NCBI RefSeq assembly: GCF_005222485.1
Contig: NZ_CP029078.1
Location: 4,429,501-4,493,500, forward strand
Reading direction: 5' to 3'
DNA length: 64,000 nucleotides
Source of the DNA: Streptomyces griseoviridis
Lineage (GTDB): Bacteria > Actinomycetota > Actinomycetes > Streptomycetales > Streptomycetaceae
Made by a program: the position numbers and the translations under genes. The stretch's first letter is position 1; each line of letters begins with the position of its first letter. The notes beneath the pieces are model-generated. The model was not told the origin of the DNA. It searched no databases and saw nothing but the letters and a program-made list of their open reading frames with translations. Positions 34,977-43,860 of this stretch are shown here, piece by piece.

Positions 34977-35726
34977 TCACTCCTCGCGGGTCAGCATCGC
35001 CTCGATGCCCGCCACCAGGAGGTCGAGGCCGAAGGTGAAGTCGCGTTCCCACATCTCCTGCGGGGTGTCGCCGCCGCGCGCTTCCATGATGTCGGCGGAC
35101 TCCTCGATCATCGCGGCGGCGCCCGGGTCCTGGCTCGCGGCGCTCACCGAGTGCCGGAAGTACTCGTCGTGGGTCATGCCGGCGGCCGCGACACGCGCCC
35201 CGAAGTGGCCCTCGATGGTGCCGAACCCGTACACGAACTGGAGGACGGCGGAGATCGCGCCGGTCAGCCTGGACGCCGGGAGGCCGGTCCCGCGCAGGGT
35301 CCGCTGCACGACCCGGGCGAAGGCCAGCGCGTTCGGGCCGATGTTGAGGTACGTGCCGACCAGCGGCGACAGCCAGGGGTGCCGGACCAGCAGGGCCCGG
35401 TACTGGCCCGCCAGCGCGCGGAGCCGGTCGCGCCACTCCCGTGGCTCGGCCGGGTCGGGCAGCAGCAGCTCGCCGTAGACGGCGTCCAGGGCGAGTTCAA
35501 GGAGGTCGTCCTTGGTGTCGACGTACCAGTAGACGGACATCGCGGTGACGTTCAGTTCGGCGGCGAGCCTGCGCATCGAGAACCGGGCGAGCCCCTCCGC
35601 GTCCAGCAGCCGGACGGTGGCCGCGGTGATCCGCTCCCGGTCGAGCCCCGACGGCTGCCCGCCGCGTCCGCCCCGCCGGGCCTTGCCCTCCAGCCACACG
35701 CTGGACCGACCGGCCGCATTCGTCAT
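34977..35726 (-). CDS. TetR-family regulator (TetR_C_1 type)
   Basis: 249 residues. N-terminal HTH: ITAATVRLLDAEGLARFSMRRLAAELNVTAMSVYWYVDTKDDLLELALD, the hallmark of TetR class proteins whose C-terminal domain binds drug-like ligands. The C-terminal part has PWLSPLVGTYLNIGPNALAF and FGTIEGHFGARV. ATG at 35726 with a gaggaag site. It follows the MFS gene in the same direction with a 110-bp gap, so it probably controls that transporter. Confidence 0.88.
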   Translation of the reverse strand: MTNAAGRSSVWLEGKARRGGRGGQPSGLDRERITAATVRLLDAEGLARFSMRRLAAELNVTAMSVYWYVDTKDDLLELALDAVYGELLLPDPAEPREWRDRLRALAGQYRALLVRHPWLSPLVGTYLNIGPNALAFARVVQRTLRGTGLPASRLTGAISAVLQFVYGFGTIEGHFGARVAAAGMTHDEYFRHSVSAASQDPGAAAMIEESADIMEARGGDTPQEMWERDFTFGLDLLVAGIEAMLTREE

Positions 35727-35836
35727 GCGCACACCTTCCTCGCCTCCGCACACCGGCCGCCCCCGAGTCTCCGGGCGGACCGTGCGACCAGCCCGAACGA
35801 ACCCGCAGCCGCACGTCTACCCAAGCACCCGGGTGC

Positions 35837-37297
35837 CTAGGCGGTCACCACGTCCGACTCCGCGCGTTCGGCCCTGCGCAGCAGGACCGCCGCCAGCAGC
35901 CCGCCCAGCAGCACCGCGCACGCGCCGACCAGCAGGCTCGTCTCGAGCCCCGCCGAGAAGGAGTCCGTCACCCGCCGCCGTTCGGCCGCGGAGCCGGCCG
36001 CGGCCAGCGCCACCGGCAACGACACCGCCAGGAAACGGGAGTTGAGGACCGCGCCGAGGACGGCGACGCCGAGCCCGTTGCCGAACTCGGCCAGCGTGCC
36101 GTTGATCCCGGCGCCGACACCGGCCTTGGCGGGCGGTATCGCGCTCATGATGGCGTGCGCCATCGCGGGGCTGGCGACGGCGCCGCCCGCGCCGATGAGC
36201 AGCAGCCCGAGCAGCGTCCCGGGGTAACCGCCGGACGCCAGCAGCGCGATGACGACCAGACCGCCCGACATCAGCACCATGCCGATCGCGATGGCCAGCG
36301 GTGTGCCGAGCCGGGTCATCCACTTCGCGGCGACACCGGTGAAGTTGAGCGCGACGATGGTCAGCGCGAGCGGCGCGGTGCGCAGTCCGGCCTCCAACGG
36401 GCCGTAGCCGAGCACGAATTGCAGGTGCTGGGTGAGCAGGAACAGCGAGCCGCCCATGCCGAACGCGATCAGCACCGCGCCCGCGACCGCCCCCGTGAAC
36501 CGGCGGTTGCGGAAGAAGTGCAGGTCGAGCATCGGGTACGGGATGCGGCTCTCCCAGTACCCGAACAGCGCGAGGACGACGACGGCGACGGCCGCGCTGG
36601 TCAGCACCCTGCCGGAGGTCCAGCCGTGCGCAGGGCCCGAGATGATCGCGAAGACCAGGGCGCTCATGCCGACCGTGGAGAGCAGCGCACCCAGCAGGTC
36701 GGGGCGGTCGCCCTGCGGGTTCTTCGACTCGGGGACCAGGGCGACGACCGCGACCAGGCCGAGCGCGGCGACCGGCAGGTTGATCAGGAAGATCGCGCCC
36801 CACCAGAAGTGGTTCAGCATGAAGCCGCCGATCAGCGGCCCGGTCGCGAAGCCGAGCGAGTTGACGGCGGCCCAGATGCCGATCGCCTTCGGCTGCTCCC
36901 CCGGGGTGAAGATCTGCATCGCCACGGCGAGCGTGGTCGTCATCAGCAGCGCGCCGCCGATGCCCATGCCGGCCCGCGCGGCGATCAACTGGGCGGTGGT
37001 GGAGGCGAGTCCGGCGGTGAGGGAGCCGACGCCGAACAGGGCGAGGCCGGCGATCAGCATCTTCTTGCGGCCGTAGCGGTCGGCCGCGCTGCCCGCGGTG
37101 AGCAGCAGCCCCGACTGGACGAGCGAGTACGCGTTGATCATCCACTGGATGTCGGAGGTGGTGGCGTTTAACTCCGTGGTCAGGGAGGGGATCGCCACGT
37201 TCAGGACGGTGTTGTCCAGCAGCACGGTCAGCTGCGCGAGACAGATGACACCGAGGATGAGCCAGCGCTGCGGGTGGCCCTGGGGGGTCGTCGTCAT
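35837..37297 (-). CDS. DHA2-family MFS drug-efflux transporter
   Basis: 486 residues, 14 helices. Signatures: LLDNTVLNVAIPSL (motif D1), SAADRYGRKKMLIAGLALFG (motif A), GIWAAVNSLGFATGPLIGGF (motif C). Such proteins export antibiotics or dyes. The frame is open for 900 more codons upstream but the upstream part overlaps the real ArnT-like gene; ATG at 37297 is right. TACGGT lies 7 nt upstream of it, consistent with a leaderless mRNA, and an inverted repeat lies just beyond. Confidence 0.92.
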   Translation of the reverse strand: MTTTPQGHPQRWLILGVICLAQLTVLLDNTVLNVAIPSLTTELNATTSDIQWMINAYSLVQSGLLLTAGSAADRYGRKKMLIAGLALFGVGSLTAGLASTTAQLIAARAGMGIGGALLMTTTLAVAMQIFTPGEQPKAIGIWAAVNSLGFATGPLIGGFMLNHFWWGAIFLINLPVAALGLVAVVALVPESKNPQGDRPDLLGALLSTVGMSALVFAIISGPAHGWTSGRVLTSAAVAVVVLALFGYWESRIPYPMLDLHFFRNRRFTGAVAGAVLIAFGMGGSLFLLTQHLQFVLGYGPLEAGLRTAPLALTIVALNFTGVAAKWMTRLGTPLAIAIGMVLMSGGLVVIALLASGGYPGTLLGLLLIGAGGAVASPAMAHAIMSAIPPAKAGVGAGINGTLAEFGNGLGVAVLGAVLNSRFLAVSLPVALAAAGSAAERRRVTDSFSAGLETSLLVGACAVLLGGLLAAVLLRRAERAESDVVTA

Positions 37298-37304
37298 GCC
37301 GTAC

Positions 37305-37339
37305 ACCGTAGAACAGTTTCTTATACGTCGTACAACGAC
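37305..37339 (-). promoter_or_regulatory. Promoter and operator of the MFS-TetR unit
   Basis: On the minus strand TTGTAC (37335-37330) and TACGGT (37310-37305) are candidate -35/-10 elements. GTCGT-aca-ACGAC at 37327-37339 is an inverted repeat overlapping the -35, a plausible TetR operator. Confidence 0.5.
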
Positions 37340-37350
37340 TTGTGGCGCGC

Positions 37351-37459
37351 GGCGGCTGCTCCTGTGCGCGGCGGCTGCTTCTGGCACGGCGGCTGCTCCT
37401 GGCGCGACGGCTACTCCTGGCACGGCGGCTGTTTCCGGCTTGGCGGCTGCTCCTGGCAC
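37351..37459. repeat. 18-bp minisatellite, six copies
   Basis: Consensus ggcggctgctcctggcac; copies start at 37351 (19 bp), 37370, 37388, 37406, 37424 and 37442. Intergenic between the MFS promoter and the ArnT-like gene terminator; six-residue periods appear in every frame, but no gene is supported. Confidence 0.88.
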
Positions 37460-37485
37460 GGCGACGGCTGCCGTGCGGCACGGCG

Positions 37486-37513
37486 AAGGGCGGTGACCTG
37501 GGTCACCGCCCTT
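37486..37513 (-). terminator. Terminator after the glycosyltransferase operon
   Basis: 13-bp inverted repeat aagggcggtgacc / ggtcaccgccctt with a minimal loop, 27 nt after the ArnT-like stop on the minus strand. Confidence 0.85.
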
Positions 37514-37539
37514 GTGCCCGGGGCCCGTCGGGCCCGTGG

Positions 37540-39825
37540 TCAGTCGCTCGCCTTCTGGGTGAGGTCGTAGAAGGTGGCCGAACCGACCGTCACCTTCTGG
37601 TAGGTCTTCTCGACCCACGAGGTGATCTGCGTGGACGTGCCGGTGCTGTCGCTCCCGCCCGCCATTCCGCCGCCCGAGCCGCTGGAGATGAAGTAGTGGA
37701 TCTTCCCCGCGGCCACGTACTTCTTGAACTGGGCCAGCGTCGGGGACGGGTCGGTGCCGTTGAAGCCGCCGATCGCCATCACCGGGTCGCCGGTGGAGAG
37801 CTGGTAACTCGCCGCGTTCTGGGCGCCGATGGCCGCCGCGACCCAGGTGTAGTCGCCGGAGTCGGCGGTGAGCAGCTTCTTCGCGGCGGAGCTGACGGTC
37901 GCGCCGTTGAGCAGCCCGCCCGCGCCGCCGCCCATGCCGCCGCCGTCCATGCCGCCGCCGTCGCCGGTCCGGCCGCCGGGAGCGCCACCACCCTGCTGGC
38001 CCTGGCCCTGGCCTTGTCCCTGGGTGTTGCCGTTGCCGTTCTGGCCCGGCATCCCGCCGCCGAAGCCGCCGTTGCCCCCGCCCGGGAAGCCGTTGCCGTT
38101 CTGCTGGTTCTGGGTGCCGCCACCGGGGCCGCCGCCCGGCATGCCCCCGCCCGTGCCGCCTCGGCCACCGCCGGGGCCGCCGCCCATGCCTCCGAAGCCC
38201 ATGCCGGACGGGCCCGCCGTCGGGATCGATCCGGTGTGCGCGGAGCCGACCGTGCTGAGGGTGTACGCGGTCGGGCCGCCGAGCGCGGCGACGATGCTCA
38301 CCGCGACCGCGGCCAGGGCGAGTTGGCGCCTGACGTGGCTCGCGAAGATCAGACCGAGCGCGCCGGCCAGACCGCCGACCAGGACCAGCCACTTCAGCCA
38401 AGGCAGGTAGCTGGAGGTCCGGTTGAGCAGCACATAGCCCCACGCCGAGGCCGCCACCACGGAGGCCGCGAGAGCGAGGGACGCCCAGATCTGAGCGCGC
38501 TTCTCCCAGAGGATGCCCGCGCCCATGCCGACCACGGCCGCGAGGTAGGGGGCCAGCGCCACCGTGTAGTACTGGTGGAAGATGCCCGCCATGTAGCTGA
38601 AGACGATCCACGTCATCAGCAGCGAGCCGCCCCACACCAGGAACGAGCCGCGGGTCACGGACGTCCGCCCGAGCCTGCGGGTGGCGACCAGGCCCGCCGC
38701 GAGCAGGATCAGGGAGGCGGGCAGCAGCCACGAGATCTGGCCGCCGATCTCGGAGTTGAACATCCGGTCCCAGCCGGTCTCGCCCCACATCCCGGTGCCG
38801 CCCGCGCCGCCCCCGCCGCCGACGCTGCCGGTCTCCTCGCCGTTGAGCCGGCCAAGTCCGTTGTAGCCGAAGGTGAGTTCCAGGAAGGAGTTGTTCTGGG
38901 AGCCGCCGATGTAGGGGCGCGAGGAGGCGGGCCACAGTTCGACGATCGCCACCCACCAGCCGCCCGCCACGATCAACGCGCCGGTCGCCGCCGCCAGTTG
39001 GCCGATCCGCTTCTTCACCGACACCGGCGCGCAGACCGCGTAGACGATCGCGAGCGGCGGCAGGACCAGGAACGCCTGGAGGGTCTTGGCGAGGAACGCG
39101 AAGCCGATCGCGACCCCGGCCCACACCAGCCACCTGGTCCGGCCGTCCTCCAGCGCGCGCACCACGAAGTGGCAGGCGAGCGCCATCAGCAGGGCCAGCA
39201 TCGCGTCCGGGTTGTTGAACCGGAACATCAGCGCCGCGACCGGGGTGAGCGCGAGCACCGCGCCCGCGAGCAGCCCGGCACCGGGGCCGAACCGGCGGCG
39301 CACCGAGGCGTGGACGACGGCGACCGTGCCGACGCCCATCAGGACCTCGGGGGCCAGGATCGCCCAGGAGTTCAGGCCGAAGACCCGTACCGCCAGCTCC
39401 ATCGGCCACAGGAACGCCGACGGCTTGTCCACGGTGATCGCGTTGGCCGCGTCCAGCGAGCCGAAGAACATCGCCTTCCAGGACGTGCTGCCCGCCTGGA
39501 CGGCCGCCGAGTAGAAGGAGTTGGCCCAGCCTGAGGCGCTCAGGTTGTAGAGGTAGAGCAGGGCGGTGGCGAGCAGCAGGCCGAGGAGGGCGGGGCGGGC
39601 CCAGCGCGGGTCGTCCGGCCTGCCGCGCCACGCTCTCCTGAGGAGCGGCTGCCGCGGCTCGCCGCCCGCGGGGGCCGGCACGTCCGGCACATCCGGGGCG
39701 GACGGCGGCGGGGAGGCGCCCTGCGGGTCGGCGTCCCGCGGGTCGGCGTTCCGCAGGTCGGCGTCCCGCGGGTCGGCGGGTGCGGCGCCCCCCGGACGCG
39801 TCGTCTCGTCGTGCTGGGTGGTCAT
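37540..39825 (-). CDS. ArnT-like GT39-family glycosyltransferase
   Basis: 761-residue polytopic membrane enzyme. Family members move a sugar from a polyprenyl-phosphate carrier to a lipid, glycan or protein outside the membrane. The first loop reads SFYSAAVQAGSTSWKAMFFG...ITVDKPSAFLWP as in ArnT/PMT relatives, followed by about 12 helices. Residues 510-640 are a Gly/Asn/Gln-rich insert (GGMGGGPGGGRGG, QGQGQGQGQQG), then a C-terminal soluble domain (VSSAAKKLLTADSGDYTWVAA to the end). The N-terminus repeats DADLRNADPRDADP. The ATG overlaps the preceding gene's stop (ATGA). Last gene of the four-gene envelope operon. Confidence 0.88.
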   Translation of the reverse strand: MTTQHDETTRPGGAAPADPRDADLRNADPRDADPQGASPPPSAPDVPDVPAPAGGEPRQPLLRRAWRGRPDDPRWARPALLGLLLATALLYLYNLSASGWANSFYSAAVQAGSTSWKAMFFGSLDAANAITVDKPSAFLWPMELAVRVFGLNSWAILAPEVLMGVGTVAVVHASVRRRFGPGAGLLAGAVLALTPVAALMFRFNNPDAMLALLMALACHFVVRALEDGRTRWLVWAGVAIGFAFLAKTLQAFLVLPPLAIVYAVCAPVSVKKRIGQLAAATGALIVAGGWWVAIVELWPASSRPYIGGSQNNSFLELTFGYNGLGRLNGEETGSVGGGGGAGGTGMWGETGWDRMFNSEIGGQISWLLPASLILLAAGLVATRRLGRTSVTRGSFLVWGGSLLMTWIVFSYMAGIFHQYYTVALAPYLAAVVGMGAGILWEKRAQIWASLALAASVVAASAWGYVLLNRTSSYLPWLKWLVLVGGLAGALGLIFASHVRRQLALAAVAVSIVAALGGPTAYTLSTVGSAHTGSIPTAGPSGMGFGGMGGGPGGGRGGTGGGMPGGGPGGGTQNQQNGNGFPGGGNGGFGGGMPGQNGNGNTQGQGQGQGQQGGGAPGGRTGDGGGMDGGGMGGGAGGLLNGATVSSAAKKLLTADSGDYTWVAAAIGAQNAASYQLSTGDPVMAIGGFNGTDPSPTLAQFKKYVAAGKIHYFISSGSGGGMAGGSDSTGTSTQITSWVEKTYQKVTVGSATFYDLTQKASD

Positions 39826-41342
39826 CGCTTGTCCCCCGGTTCGGTGGAGTCGTAGGGGCGCGCCGGCCGGAGCCCCTGCGCCGGGGCGGCCTGGCGACGC
39901 GGCAGCGGGGGCTGCTCCGGGTGTCCGGGGTGCGCGGCGTACTCGGGCACGGCGCCGGTCGGATGCGGCGGGGCGGGGGAGGTGCCGAGGGGGGTGCCGG
40001 GGGCAGGGGTGTGGGAGGCGACAACCGTCGAGCGGCCGACGGGGTGGCCGGTGGGACGGCCGGTCGGACCGTCGGTGGCCGCGGGCCCGTCGACGGCGCC
40101 GTCCCTGCGGTCGGGGAAGACCCAGGCGCGGAAGAGGAGGAAGCGCAGCACGGTCGCGGCGAGGTTGGCGGCGATCAGGACCGCCAGCTCGGTGGAGTGC
40201 GCGGGTTCGCTGCTCGCCGCGTTCAGGGCGGCGAGCGAGCCGCTGGTCAGGGCGAGCCCGATGCCGAAGACGACCAGGCCCTGCGCCTGGTGGCGGACGG
40301 CGCCGCCGCGGCCCCGTACCCCGAAGGTGAGGCGCCGGTTGGCCGCGGTGTTGGCGACCGCGGAGACCAGCAGGGCCAGCGCGTTGGCGATCTGCGAACC
40401 GGAGAACTGCCGGAAGGCGCTGTAGAGCAGCAGGTAGAAGAGGGTCGAGAGACCGCCGACCACGCAGAACCCGACCAGTTGGCGGGCCAGACCCTTGGGG
40501 ACGTCCTTGATGTCGCGGTCGCGCGGGTCGTCACCGAACGGCCGGGCGAGCCGGTCGAGCGAGAGCGAGCCCGACGCCAGCGCCTTCCCCACCCGCCACA
40601 CGCCCTTGAGGTCCTCGGTCGCCGTCCTCACGATGTGCACCGTCGAGTCCGGGTCGTCGACCCAGTCCACCGGCACCTCGTGGATGCGCAGCCCGGCCCG
40701 CTCGGCGAGGACCAGCATCTCGGTGTCGAAGAACCAGCCGGTGTCCTCGACCAGCGGCAGCAGCACCTGGGCGACATCGCGCCTGATCGCCTTGAAGCCG
40801 CACTGCGCGTCCGAGAACCGGGCCTGGAGCGAACCGCGCAGGATGAGGTTGTAGGCCCGGCTGATGAACTCCCGCTTCGGCCCACGCACCACGCGCGAGG
40901 AGCGGGCGAGCCGGGAGCCGATCGCCAGGTCGGAGTGGCCCGAGATGAGCGGCGCGACCAGCGGCAGCAGCGCGTTCAGGTCGGTCGACAGGTCCACGTC
41001 CATGTAGGCGAGGATCGGCGCCTCCGAGGCGGACCACACCGCCCGCAGGGCGCGTCCCCGGCCCTTCTGTTCCAGCCGGAAGTGCGAGACCTCGGCGATC
41101 TCCGCCCCGAGCCGTGCCGCCACCGCCGGGGTGGCGTCCGTCGACGCGTTGTCCGCGACCGTGATGCGGAAGGCGTAGGGGAAGGTGCGCCTGAGGTGGT
41201 CGTGGAGTCTCAGCACACACGGTTCGAGGTCCTTCTCCTCGTTGTAGACGGGGATCACTACGTCCAGGACAGGCGTACCGGCGTCGCCGGCCGGGAGGTG
41301 CTCCCGCGCCGGCAGGGTGCCGGAAGAAGAGTCGGTTCGCAT
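39822..41342 (-). CDS. Bifunctional GT2 polyprenyl-phosphate glycosyltransferase / GtrA flippase-like protein
   Basis: 506 residues in two parts. Residues 25-270 are a GT2 domain (DVVIPVYNEEKDLEPCV, TVADNASTDATP, the DXD-like YMDVDLSTDL, and SDAQCGFKAIRRDVA) that should load a sugar on polyprenyl phosphate. Residues 300-430 are a four-helix GtrA domain (LVGFCVVGGLSTLFYLLLYS, NRRLTFG, LRFLLFRAWVF) thought to flip the product outward. A disordered Pro-rich tail follows. Only 14 bp separate it from the histidine kinase stop; the downstream ArnT-like protein should use its product. Confidence 0.9.
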   Translation of the reverse strand: MRTDSSSGTLPAREHLPAGDAGTPVLDVVIPVYNEEKDLEPCVLRLHDHLRRTFPYAFRITVADNASTDATPAVAARLGAEIAEVSHFRLEQKGRGRALRAVWSASEAPILAYMDVDLSTDLNALLPLVAPLISGHSDLAIGSRLARSSRVVRGPKREFISRAYNLILRGSLQARFSDAQCGFKAIRRDVAQVLLPLVEDTGWFFDTEMLVLAERAGLRIHEVPVDWVDDPDSTVHIVRTATEDLKGVWRVGKALASGSLSLDRLARPFGDDPRDRDIKDVPKGLARQLVGFCVVGGLSTLFYLLLYSAFRQFSGSQIANALALLVSAVANTAANRRLTFGVRGRGGAVRHQAQGLVVFGIGLALTSGSLAALNAASSEPAHSTELAVLIAANLAATVLRFLLFRAWVFPDRRDGAVDGPAATDGPTGRPTGHPVGRSTVVASHTPAPGTPLGTSPAPPHPTGAVPEYAAHPGHPEQPPLPRRQAAPAQGLRPARPYDSTEPGDKR

Positions 41343-41356
41343 GGGAACGACTCTTG

Positions 41357-42991
41357 TCAAGCGCCCTGTTGCACCCATGTGGTGGCACTGTGCTGCGCCT
41401 GTGAGTGCGATTGCCAGTTCGTTTCGGCGTCCGGCCGGGGGCCCTGCGGGACGAGCGCGGGCAGATGCACGGTGAACACCGTGCGTCCCGGAACGCTGTC
41501 GACGGTCACCGCGCCGCCGTGCGCGGCCGCCACGGCCTGCACGATCGCGAGGCCGAGCCCGGTCGAGCCGGTCGCGCGGGAGCGCGCGGAGTCGCCGCGG
41601 GCGAACCGTTCGAAGACGTGCGGGAGCAGCTCGGCGGGGATGCCCTGGCCGTCGTCCTCGACGTCCACGCACATCCACGGGCCGCGCCGCTGCACACGGG
41701 CGGTGACCGTGGTGCCGGGCGGGGTGTGTTTGCGGGCGTTGCCGAGGAGGTTGACGAGGACCTGTTGCAGGCGGGCCGCGTCGGCGGAGACCTGGGCCGG
41801 TTCGTCGGGCAGGTCGAGGCGCCAGTTGTGGTCCATGCCGGCCGCGCGGGAGTCGCTGACGGTGTCGACGACGAGCGGGATCAGGTCCGTCTGCTCGAAC
41901 TGGAGCGGCCGTCCGGCGTCCAGGCGGGCGAGCAGCAGCAGATCCTCGACGAGCAGGGTCATCCGGCCCGCCTCGGACTCGATCCGGCCGAGGGCGTGCC
42001 GGGTGTCGGGGCCGACCTGTTCCCGGCCGCGCCGGGTCAGTTCGGCGTACCCGCGGATGGAGGCGAGCGGGGTGCGCAGCTCGTGGCTGGCGTCCGCGAC
42101 GAACTGGCGGACCCGCATCTCGCTCTGCTGGCGGGCGTGCAGGGCGCCGTGCACGTGGTCCAGCATGCGGTTGAGCGCGGCGCCGACCTGGCCGACCTCG
42201 GTGTGCGGGTCGGTCTCGGACTCGGGGACGCGCTCGCTGAGGTTGACCTCGCCGGTGTGCAGGGGCAGTTCGGAGACCCGGGTGGCGGTCGCGGCGACCC
42301 GGCGCAGCGGCCGGGTGGCGACGCCGACGAGCACATATCCGGCGATGACGGCGGCGCCGAGCCCCGCGGCCGTGACGCTGACCTCGACGATGATCAGGGT
42401 GTTGAGGGTGCTGACGGTGTCCTTGGTGGGGATCGCGACGTAGTAGGTGCCCTTGGTGCCGTCGACGTACGTGACGCGGTAGCCGCCGAGCCCGGGAAGA
42501 TCGACGCTGTGCGGCTTGTCGTCGTGCGGGACGCTCGCGAGGGTCCGCTCCTGCGCGGTGGTCAGGTCACCGGGCTTCATCGGGTTGTCGTCGGCGCTGT
42601 TGGCGTCCTTCTCACCGATCTTGGAGTCGGTGATGGACCCGTTCTGGACCTTCGCGATGAGCGTGCCGACCACCAGCGGGCCCCGGGTGACGAAGTCCTC
42701 CAGGTTGACGGCGGTGGAGACGACCGAGTTGACGGAGCCGTCGTGCCCCGGCTGCCCGTCCTTGGGGACGCCCGGCGGTACGGCCATGCCGCCCGCGCGC
42801 GCCGCCGCGTCCTTGAGGTTGCCGTCGAGCTGTTCGTAGAGGTGCGAGCGCAGGGCGAGGGTGGTCACGGTGCCGATCACCGCGCAGACGACGGCGATCA
42901 GGACGACGGACGCGACGACGAGCCGCGCCCGCAGGGTGCGCGGCTGTCCCGCGCGTCGCTTCCGGGGGCGCGACTGCCGCCGCCCGCTCAT
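41357..42991 (-). CDS. OmpR-system sensor histidine kinase
   Basis: 544 residues. Two transmembrane segments flank an extracytoplasmic sensor (about 50-200): VVASVVLIAVVCAVIGTVTT and LGAAVIAGYVLVG. Then come HAMP, HisKA with ASHELRTPLASIRGYAE (phosphoacceptor His), and HATPase with N-box LVNLLGNARKHT, G1 DDGQGIP and G2 GSTGLGLAIVQAV, all intact. The ATG overlaps the regulator's stop (ATGA). The glycosyltransferase genes downstream form one transcription unit with it, so it probably senses envelope stress and adjusts surface glycosylation. Confidence 0.94.
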   Translation of the reverse strand: MSGRRQSRPRKRRAGQPRTLRARLVVASVVLIAVVCAVIGTVTTLALRSHLYEQLDGNLKDAAARAGGMAVPPGVPKDGQPGHDGSVNSVVSTAVNLEDFVTRGPLVVGTLIAKVQNGSITDSKIGEKDANSADDNPMKPGDLTTAQERTLASVPHDDKPHSVDLPGLGGYRVTYVDGTKGTYYVAIPTKDTVSTLNTLIIVEVSVTAAGLGAAVIAGYVLVGVATRPLRRVAATATRVSELPLHTGEVNLSERVPESETDPHTEVGQVGAALNRMLDHVHGALHARQQSEMRVRQFVADASHELRTPLASIRGYAELTRRGREQVGPDTRHALGRIESEAGRMTLLVEDLLLLARLDAGRPLQFEQTDLIPLVVDTVSDSRAAGMDHNWRLDLPDEPAQVSADAARLQQVLVNLLGNARKHTPPGTTVTARVQRRGPWMCVDVEDDGQGIPAELLPHVFERFARGDSARSRATGSTGLGLAIVQAVAAAHGGAVTVDSVPGRTVFTVHLPALVPQGPRPDAETNWQSHSQAQHSATTWVQQGA

Positions 42992-43725
42992 GACACGGCG
43001 GGCTTGATCAGGTAACCGGCCCCGCGCCTGGTGTGGATCATCGGCTCCCGGCCGGCGTCGATCTTGCGCCGCAGGTAGGAGATGTACAGCTCGACGACGT
43101 TGGCCTGGCCGCCGAAGTCGTAGGACCACACCCGGTCCAGGATCTGCGCCTTGCTGAGCACCCGGCGCGGGTTGCGCATCAGGAAGCGCAGCAGCTCGAA
43201 CTCGGTCGCGGTGAGGTGGATGTTGGCGCCGCCGCGCGAGACCTCGTGGCTGTCCTCGTCGAGGGTGAGGTCGCCGACCACCAGCACGGAGTCCGAACGC
43301 CGGTCGGCGGCACCGGAACGCCGAATCAGCCCGCGCAGCCTGGCCACGACCTCCTCCAGGCTGAACGGCTTGGTGACGTAGTCGTCGCCGCCCGCCGTCA
43401 GACCCGCGATCCGGTCCTCGACGGCGTCCTTGGCGGTGAGGAACAGCACCGGCACGTCAGGCAGTTCACGACGGAGCCGGCCGAGCACCGTGAGGCCGTC
43501 CATGTCGGGCAGCATCATGTCGAGGACGACGGCGTCGGGACGGAACTCCCGGGCGGTCTGGATGGCGCCGGTGCCGTCACCGGCGCTGCGGATCTGCCAC
43601 CCCTCGTAACGCAGGGCCATGGACAGCAGCTCGGTGATCGACAACTCGTCGTCCACCACAAGCACGCGGACGGGGCTCCCGTCCGGCCTCAGCAGTTCGG
43701 TGCGCCCCTGGGGCGAGGTCGTGGT
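42988..43725 (-). CDS. OmpR/PhoB-type response regulator
   Basis: 245 residues. Receiver: VRVLVVDDELSITELL with acidic pair, phosphoacceptor Asp in AVVLDMMLPDMDGL, LFLTAKDAVED and DYVTKPFSLEEVVARL (conserved Lys). C-terminal winged helix: LTATEFELLRFLMRNPRRVLSKAQILDRVW and VVELYISYLRRKID. ATG at 43725 with an aaggt site; the 24-codon longer frame overlaps operator repeats. First gene of the operon with the kinase and two glycosyltransferase genes. Confidence 0.95.
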   Translation of the reverse strand, partial: TTTSPQGRTELLRPDGSPVRVLVVDDELSITELLSMALRYEGWQIRSAGDGTGAIQTAREFRPDAVVLDMMLPDMDGLTVLGRLRRELPDVPVLFLTAKDAVEDRIAGLTAGGDDYVTKPFSLEEVVARLRGLIRRSGAADRRSDSVLVVGDLTLDEDSHEVSRGGANIHLTATEFELLRFLMRNPRRVLSKAQILDRVWSYDFGGQANVVELYISYLRRKIDAGREPMIHTRRGAGYLIKPAVS

Positions 43726-43749
43726 CATGATGGACACCTTGTCGGCGCC

Positions 43750-43810
43750 CTCTGAGAGCACCCTTTCCCTCACCTGTGAATTCTCTGAGAAACACACAGG
43801 GGGCTCTCAG
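43750..43810. promoter_or_regulatory. CTCTGAGAG-type operator array upstream of the response regulator
   Basis: Palindromes CTCTGAGAG (43750-43758) and TTCTCTGAGAA (43781-43791), and a half-site CTCTCAG (43804-43810). Centres are about 32 and 21 bp apart, near three and two helical turns, as for tandem OmpR-type sites. Likely autoregulatory. Confidence 0.6.
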
Positions 43811-43860
43811 GCGGGGCATGGGAAGGGGCCGGCGGGGGTCCCCGCAGTCCCACCGGTCGC

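Noticed and set aside
37351..37459. Possible CRISPR array (regularly spaced repeats)
   Set aside because: Repeats are contiguous without spacers, only 18 bp, and no cas genes lie nearby.
37298..40024. In-frame extension of the MFS gene to 1395 codons
   Set aside because: The added part overlaps the ArnT-like gene and reads as basic low-complexity sequence; the ATG at 37297 fits the family start and promoter.
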